Source: Spirochaetales bacterium (GTDB lineage: Bacteria; Spirochaetota; Spirochaetia; CADAEX01). Taken from it: 44,609 nt of DNA. The stretch's first letter is position 1. Each line of letters begins with the position of its first letter. A model generated the notes under the pieces. It was given only the letters and a program-made list of their open reading frames with translations. It searched no databases and had not been told where the DNA came from. The stretch lies in assembly GCA_024233785.1 (NCBI GenBank), contig JACKPD010000019.1, positions 1-44,609 of the forward strand, read 5' to 3'. This document shows, in pieces, positions 40,262-44,609 of this stretch. Both the position numbers and the translations under genes were made by a program.

Positions 40262-40915
40262 TCAGATTAAGAAATCAGCAAGGTCTGAAGGCTTTAAAGC
40301 GAACTTCGATGCCCCTGCTTTCTCAAGCTGTTCTTTTGTCCTGTAGCCCCAGAGGACCGCTGCAAAATCAAATCCGCCGTTTTTTGCGGTAATGCAGTCG
40401 ACATCCGAATCCCCGACATAAAGTATTTCAGACGGTTTTAAACCAAGGCTTTCCGCAATAAGCAATGCGCCGTCAGGACTGGGTTTTTTGGGAAACCCTT
40501 CAACAGCACCCCTTACAATCTCAAACTGGCCCGGCGGGAAAAGCTTATCGACAATCCGTGCTGTTACGGGATGTGCCTTGTTTGAGTATACAGCGCTTTT
40601 TATCCCTTTCATTTCTATAGTTTTTAAAAGTTCTTCTATTCCATCATAAATATAAGTATCAATAACAGGATCAAGAGCATACTCTTTGATCAGTTCTTCT
40701 GTATATTTCTCAATTTTTTTATCGTCCGGTTCAGCTCCGGAGAGGGCTTTTTCCATTGCATCCTTAAGTCCCCATCCTACAATTGATGATACATTATCAA
40801 GGCTTATCTCGGGGAACGAGTACCTCTTGAGAATCAAATTGATGTAAAAACCGATATCATCTGCTGTTTCGATCAGAGTTCCGTCAAGATCAAATATAAC
40901 TGCTTTATATTTCAT
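40262..40915 (-). CDS. HAD-IA phosphatase (phosphoglycolate phosphatase-like)
   Basis: A 217-residue HAD hydrolase with a helical cap. Motif I is FDLDGTLIETADD (D9, D11), motif II the Ser in YSNKAHP, motif III the Lys in FPKKPSPDG, and motif IV VGDSDVDCITAKN. This set is typical of Gph-like phosphoglycolate phosphatases, but closely related enzymes act on other small phosphates and beta-phosphoglucomutases also look similar. The ATG has GAGGAATT upstream. It probably shares a transcript with the phosphohexomutase downstream. Confidence 0.88.
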   Translation of the reverse strand: MKYKAVIFDLDGTLIETADDIGFYINLILKRYSFPEISLDNVSSIVGWGLKDAMEKALSGAEPDDKKIEKYTEELIKEYALDPVIDTYIYDGIEELLKTIEMKGIKSAVYSNKAHPVTARIVDKLFPPGQFEIVRGAVEGFPKKPSPDGALLIAESLGLKPSEILYVGDSDVDCITAKNGGFDFAAVLWGYRTKEQLEKAGASKFALKPSDLADFLI

Positions 40916-41019
40916 AATTCCTCATTTGACATTTTATTAACCAGATGTAAAAATACCTCTGCTCCGGGTACAATATAGCAATTTTATTAAGATTATCCAA
41001 ACAGGGACAGACAGTTAAA

Positions 41020-41889
41020 GTGAAAAAAATAAAGTTAAAAGGCGAAAAAGCTTTTAATGATTTTTATGAATCAATATACGGATCCCGCTGGGACAGTTTA
41101 AAAGAAGCGTTTGAAAAAGATCCTGATTATATGACATTAAGCGAGGGGCTTTTATCCCCGTATTATATGGACAGCGCCTCTGTTTACCCGGTCCGCGCTC
41201 TTGATATAGCGCCGGGGCAGAGGATTCTTGATATGTGCGCCGCGCCGGGGGGAAAAACACTTCTTATAGCGCTCGCGCTCGCGCAGGCGTCCGGAAAAGG
41301 AAGCCGGGAAGCGGAAGACGGCATCATGAGCGGGACAATTACCGCAAACGACAGGTCGCCTGACCGCAGAAACCGCCTTATAAAAGTGCTTGACGAATTA
41401 CTCCCCCCCCGGCTGCGCGAAAGCGTTACAGTAACAGGCCACGATGCCTCGAGGTGGGGCATATATGAGAAGAATGTTTACGACCGTGTTCTCCTCGATG
41501 CCCCCTGCTCATCGGAGCGGCATGTGTACCTGTCAAAAACCCACCTCGGAAACTGGAGCCCGGCCCGGACAAGGCAGCTGTCTGAAAGGCAGTTTGCCAT
41601 GCTTGCAGCATCTCTTGACGCAGTAAAACCGGGAGGGAAAATAGTTTATTCCACCTGTTCAATATCACCCGCTGAAAACGACGGGATAATTGAAAAGCTG
41701 TTAAAAAAAAGGGCAGGACTTTTTGAGATAAGCGGTCAGACATCAGAAGATGACAGCGCAAATGAGGGCGCAGCCGATAATACAGGTTCCGGGGTAAGTC
41801 CTGAAAGAACTGCCTGCGGTTTTCAGATTATGCCGGATAAAACCGGCGGGTCAGGGCCGATTTACTACACAATAATAAAAAAACTTTAA
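41020..41889 (+). CDS. RsmB/NOP-family (NSUN4-like) RNA cytosine-C5 methyltransferase
   Basis: SAM-dependent RNA m5C methyltransferase, 289 residues. The SAM motif ILDMCAAPGGKT is at 69-80, the two catalytic cysteines are in LLDAPCSSERH (C163) and VYSTCSISPAEN (C213). The GNWSPARTRQLSERQ stretch is typical of the NSUN4-like branch, which in mitochondria modifies small-subunit rRNA. An N-terminal domain of about 45 residues precedes the Rossmann fold; no PUA domain is present. The start is GTG at 41020 with a weak GGGACAG ribosome site. A C-terminal extension near 245-270 is low in complexity. The target RNA (16S or 23S rRNA) is unknown. Confidence 0.9.
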   Translation: MKKIKLKGEKAFNDFYESIYGSRWDSLKEAFEKDPDYMTLSEGLLSPYYMDSASVYPVRALDIAPGQRILDMCAAPGGKTLLIALALAQASGKGSREAEDGIMSGTITANDRSPDRRNRLIKVLDELLPPRLRESVTVTGHDASRWGIYEKNVYDRVLLDAPCSSERHVYLSKTHLGNWSPARTRQLSERQFAMLAASLDAVKPGGKIVYSTCSISPAENDGIIEKLLKKRAGLFEISGQTSEDDSANEGAADNTGSGVSPERTACGFQIMPDKTGGSGPIYYTIIKKL

Positions 41890-41978
41890 GCATCATCATT
41901 ATTATGCTAAAATTATTTTAGAAATACGCAAATGCATCTCTATTATCTGGTTCTGCGGATGACAAAAGGAGAACTGAA

Positions 41979-43889
41979 ATGAAATCAATGTCAAAATCAA
42001 TCCGAATTATTTTTGCAGCATTTATTCTTTCTTCACTTGCATCAGTATCACCCTCTACTTCAATGCTCCATGCGCAGGAGGCTAAACCGAGGGTCGCAGT
42101 AATTCCTGTATCAATAGCTGATAAAAACAATATTCAGCTCAACATTATATCAGACAGGGTAACTGAAACGGCAGGACTGATACTCAGGTTCATGAATGAA
42201 TATGAATATGTAAAAGACCCGGTTCCCCTTTCCGGATACTCAAGGGAAGAGATGCTCGCGTACTGCACAAGAGAAAAAATTGATAACCTTGTCTACGGCA
42301 GGGCGGTTCAGGAAATTGATGATTCATATACAATCGAAATGTCGGTATTCAGCCGTGAGGCGGAAGAAACAACTACGACAAGAAAGGAAAAAGCGGAATC
42401 TGCGCTTGATATATTCAGCACAACTGACAGGATTACCTTTTCACTTATTGAAGGGTTCAGCGGCCGCCATATCGCTTTCGGCTCAATAGCAATAACATTT
42501 GCATCGGACAAGGGTTCGTTTATCCCTTTCATTGACGGTGAGGAATTCCCTGCCGATACAGATACTTTCAGACAGGTGCTTACAGGAGACAGGACTGTCC
42601 AGATAAAACAGAACAGGATGACAGGGACATATGTTATCCATACGGAAAAAATAACAGTAAAGGAAGGGGCTGAAAGCAGTATATCACTCGTAATCCCCTA
42701 CCTTCTTGAGGATGAGCAGGAGGTCCTTTCAGAATTCGATAAAATAATTGAAAAAAACAGGGATAAATTATCCAGAAAGGATAAGGTTACCGATGCCTAC
42801 AATAAAATCGACTCGCTCCTCATCGATACCCCGTACAACCTCAGCCTTTCAGAACTGCGCGATAAATACAGGAATGAGCGTGCGGCGTGGGAAGCAGAAC
42901 TAGCCGCAAAACCGGTCCTGGATAAAAGGGAAATTATTATAGGGTTCCATGCCGGAGCAGGAATCAGCAATGTCAAAGAGGCATGGGAAAATGACTCGGA
43001 AAATCCCTATGATGTTGATGAAATAAACTCGCAGAATAATTTGGGCCCTACAGCAGGATTTTTTCTTGAATACCAGCTTTTAAATAATATAAGCCTGCAG
43101 GCTGAATATAACCGTAATGAAAAAGTTTACTATAAAGAAGATGACGGAACAACACACTATATAAAAACGACAGAAATTCCTCTGATGCTGAAGTATATGA
43201 TTAAAACAGATATCGGAAGGTTCGCCATATTAATGGGAGCTGCATACCATAATATTTATGATGAAGGCAATATGATTATGCCGGAATTAGCCGACGCCTA
43301 TCTTACTGAAGACGGCATAGGACCGGTTGCAGGTATTGAATACAGCTATAAAATTAACCGGCATGTTTTTAATCTCGGAATAAGGGCATCATCAATCAAT
43401 GTACTTGAATACACAGCTGTGGAAGGTGAAGGCGATTTCAGGCTTGACTCATCAACAGTGGAGTTCCTTGTCGGCTACGGCTACAATTTCGGAGGGAAGG
43501 GAAATAAAGTCCAGACAGAGGAAAGCAGGGAAAAGTGGCTTTTCCCTGTACATGCAGGATTTATGTACATGCAGGATTCGGACAGCCCTTATTCTCCGCT
43601 GGTTGAAGCAGGATTTCTTTACAGGTTTACTGAAACAAAATATTTCGGCTTGACAGGGTTCGCGCTCAGCGAAGGGGGCGGTCCGCTGCTGACCATGGCA
43701 TGGACGAAAGACCCTGACCGCGTAATTAACAGCATCGGATTTATTATCATGCCTATGCAGGATATGATTATCGGTGCAGGGGGATATAACTTCGCCTGGA
43801 AAAGATTCAGCATCGGGGCAATATTCGGAGGCCCCCTGGATGATGTGCAGCACATAGCATACGGACTGGCAGCAGGTTATTATTTTTAA
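41979..43889 (+). CDS. Exported TolB-like / PEGA-like / outer-membrane beta-barrel protein
   Basis: A 636-residue envelope protein not matched to a named family as a whole. Residues 1-32 are a signal peptide ending at the Ala-Gln of LHAQE. Residues 35-165 resemble the TolB-N/CsgG-like fold (KPRVAVIPVSIAD). Residues about 165-245 look like a PEGA-type beta domain (FIPFIDGEEFPADT). A charged helical stretch follows (about 250-310). From 320 to the end there are alternating strands typical of an outer-membrane barrel, in two blocks (to about 505 and from about 515), ending in AAGYYF with the terminal Phe used by the barrel-assembly machinery. It probably links the periplasm to the outer membrane. 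The ATG has AAAGGAG upstream. Function unknown. Confidence 0.8.
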   Translation: MKSMSKSIRIIFAAFILSSLASVSPSTSMLHAQEAKPRVAVIPVSIADKNNIQLNIISDRVTETAGLILRFMNEYEYVKDPVPLSGYSREEMLAYCTREKIDNLVYGRAVQEIDDSYTIEMSVFSREAEETTTTRKEKAESALDIFSTTDRITFSLIEGFSGRHIAFGSIAITFASDKGSFIPFIDGEEFPADTDTFRQVLTGDRTVQIKQNRMTGTYVIHTEKITVKEGAESSISLVIPYLLEDEQEVLSEFDKIIEKNRDKLSRKDKVTDAYNKIDSLLIDTPYNLSLSELRDKYRNERAAWEAELAAKPVLDKREIIIGFHAGAGISNVKEAWENDSENPYDVDEINSQNNLGPTAGFFLEYQLLNNISLQAEYNRNEKVYYKEDDGTTHYIKTTEIPLMLKYMIKTDIGRFAILMGAAYHNIYDEGNMIMPELADAYLTEDGIGPVAGIEYSYKINRHVFNLGIRASSINVLEYTAVEGEGDFRLDSSTVEFLVGYGYNFGGKGNKVQTEESREKWLFPVHAGFMYMQDSDSPYSPLVEAGFLYRFTETKYFGLTGFALSEGGGPLLTMAWTKDPDRVINSIGFIIMPMQDMIIGAGGYNFAWKRFSIGAIFGGPLDDVQHIAYGLAAGYYF

Positions 43890-43962
43890 TTGCAAACATG
43901 GATTTTACGATATATAGTTTTTAATAGATATTAAAAACCAAACCTGGAAACGGAGTAAAAAC

Positions 43963-44609
43963 TTGAACAAGATTACCTCTGCTGTAAAATGCGCCTCATA
44001 TTCACCCTCAGAACTTGCATCATCGCTGAGAAAAGCCGTGGAATTATCAGGGGACCTCCCTGAGGTCAAAGGGAAAACAGTACTTCTGAAGCCCAATATC
44101 CTCTCAGCCTCAGCGCCTGAAAAGGCAGTTACTACGCACCCTGAATTTGTAAAGCAGTGTGTTCTCCTCTTCCTTGACCTCGGCGCAAAAGAGGTGCTGG
44201 CTGGAGACTCACCAGGCTATCACTCATCGGAAGCCGGCGGAAAAAAATCAGGTATTATGGAAGCTGTTAAAGAAGCAGGAGGCACATGGGTTGATTTCTC
44301 CGATTCCGTTACTGTAAAAAACCCGTCCGGAAAGCTTGTCAAAAGCTTTAAACTTGCCTCAGAAATAAAAAAAGCAGATATAATTATTTCACTTCCCAAG
44401 ATGAAAACGCATCAGCTCCTTTACTATACCGGGGCAATGAAGAATATCTTCGGGCTTGTGCCGGGATTAAAAAAAGCCTCCTTTCACCTCCGGTTTTCAG
44501 ACAGAAACCTTTTCGCCCGTATGATTGTAGACTTAAACCTCGCTGTAAAAAATGTCTATTCAATCATGGACGGGATAACTGCAATGGAAGGGCACGGGCC
44601 CGGAAGCGG
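43963..44609 (+). CDS. DUF362 domain protein, 3' end beyond the window
   Basis: The first 215 residues of a DUF362 protein. It starts with TTG at 43963, preceded by CGGAG about 8 bases upstream. The frame then stays open to the right edge. Recognisable family segments are KGKTVLLKPNILSAS near residue 37, GAKEVLAGDSPGYHS near 77, IISLPKMKTHQLLYYTGAMKNIFG near 140 (quoted in parts), and IMDGITAMEGHGPG at the edge. Many DUF362 proteins carry a C-terminal ferredoxin domain, which would lie outside the window. The function of the family is unknown; it is often seen in anaerobes with Fe-S enzymes. Confidence 0.85.
   Translation, partial: MNKITSAVKCASYSPSELASSLRKAVELSGDLPEVKGKTVLLKPNILSASAPEKAVTTHPEFVKQCVLLFLDLGAKEVLAGDSPGYHSSEAGGKKSGIMEAVKEAGGTWVDFSDSVTVKNPSGKLVKSFKLASEIKKADIIISLPKMKTHQLLYYTGAMKNIFGLVPGLKKASFHLRFSDRNLFARMIVDLNLAVKNVYSIMDGITAMEGHGPGS

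Noticed and set aside
1..44609. tRNA, rRNA, CRISPR arrays, insertion sequences, prophage or toxin-antitoxin and defence genes
   Set aside because: I looked for each through the gaps and gene set and saw none; the gaps are all under 300 bases and mostly hold promoters and hairpins.

Overview
The window is a 44.6 kb piece of chromosomal sequence with about 33 protein genes, packed tightly on both strands. I see no rRNA, tRNA, CRISPR array, transposase or phage gene. The organism has an outer membrane: the protein at 41979-43889 has a signal peptide and a beta-barrel-like C-terminus ending in Phe. It looks anaerobic or fermentative, with an [FeFe]-hydrogenase-like sensor, lysine 2,3-aminomutase and a glycine cleavage system. 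It has moderately low GC by eye and uses GTG and TTG starts. A free-living spirochaete or a related anaerobe is my best guess, but this is inference and there is no rRNA to confirm it.

Layout, left to right. (1) 1-2967: the end of an acetylpolyamine amidohydrolase gene, a pirin, and a pair of short chromate-transporter genes. (2) 2954-8533: a 1859-residue single-chain acetyl-CoA carboxylase of eukaryotic domain order. (3) 8808-11834: a small SHOCT protein, then ablB-ablA (N-epsilon-acetyl-beta-lysine osmolyte synthesis), divergent from a MarR regulator. Both promoters of that divergent pair appear to lie in one inverted repeat. (4) 12019-15382: a LacI regulator, a PfkB sugar kinase with a LacI-type palindrome at its promoter, a Cof-type HAD phosphatase and RidA. 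(5) 15452-21914: an exported metallo-beta-lactamase-fold hydrolase, a DEAD-box RNA helicase with a long disordered tail, a short-chain dehydrogenase and glycogen phosphorylase. (6) 21989-29659: a soluble fusion of ferredoxin, [FeFe]-hydrogenase-like and chemoreceptor signalling domains, followed by a polyamine locus (speA, divergent from carboxynorspermidine synthase, nspC and speB). (7) 29751-33057: KDPG aldolase, an isolated hisI-hisG pair and a PfkB-family protein with an altered catalytic motif. (8) 33176-38134: gcvT-gcvH-gcvPA-gcvPB, divergent from an Lrp/AsnC regulator. (9) 38173-44609: a small hypothetical protein, a phosphohexomutase, a HAD phosphatase, an NSUN4-like RNA methyltransferase, an exported TolB-like/beta-barrel protein and the start of a DUF362 protein.

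How the genes fit together. The polyamine genes give a full route arginine -> agmatine -> putrescine -> carboxyspermidine -> spermidine, and the amidohydrolase at the left edge could recycle acetylated polyamines. Glycogen phosphorylase, the phosphohexomutase and KDPG aldolase belong to central sugar metabolism. The ablAB pair suggests life in a salty or fluctuating environment. Three convergent gene pairs abut or overlap with no room for a terminator. Several divergent pairs have a well-formed promoter with palindromes next to the regulator gene. These regulatory layouts, the hydrogenase-chemoreceptor fusion and the hisI-hisG pair are the parts most worth following up.
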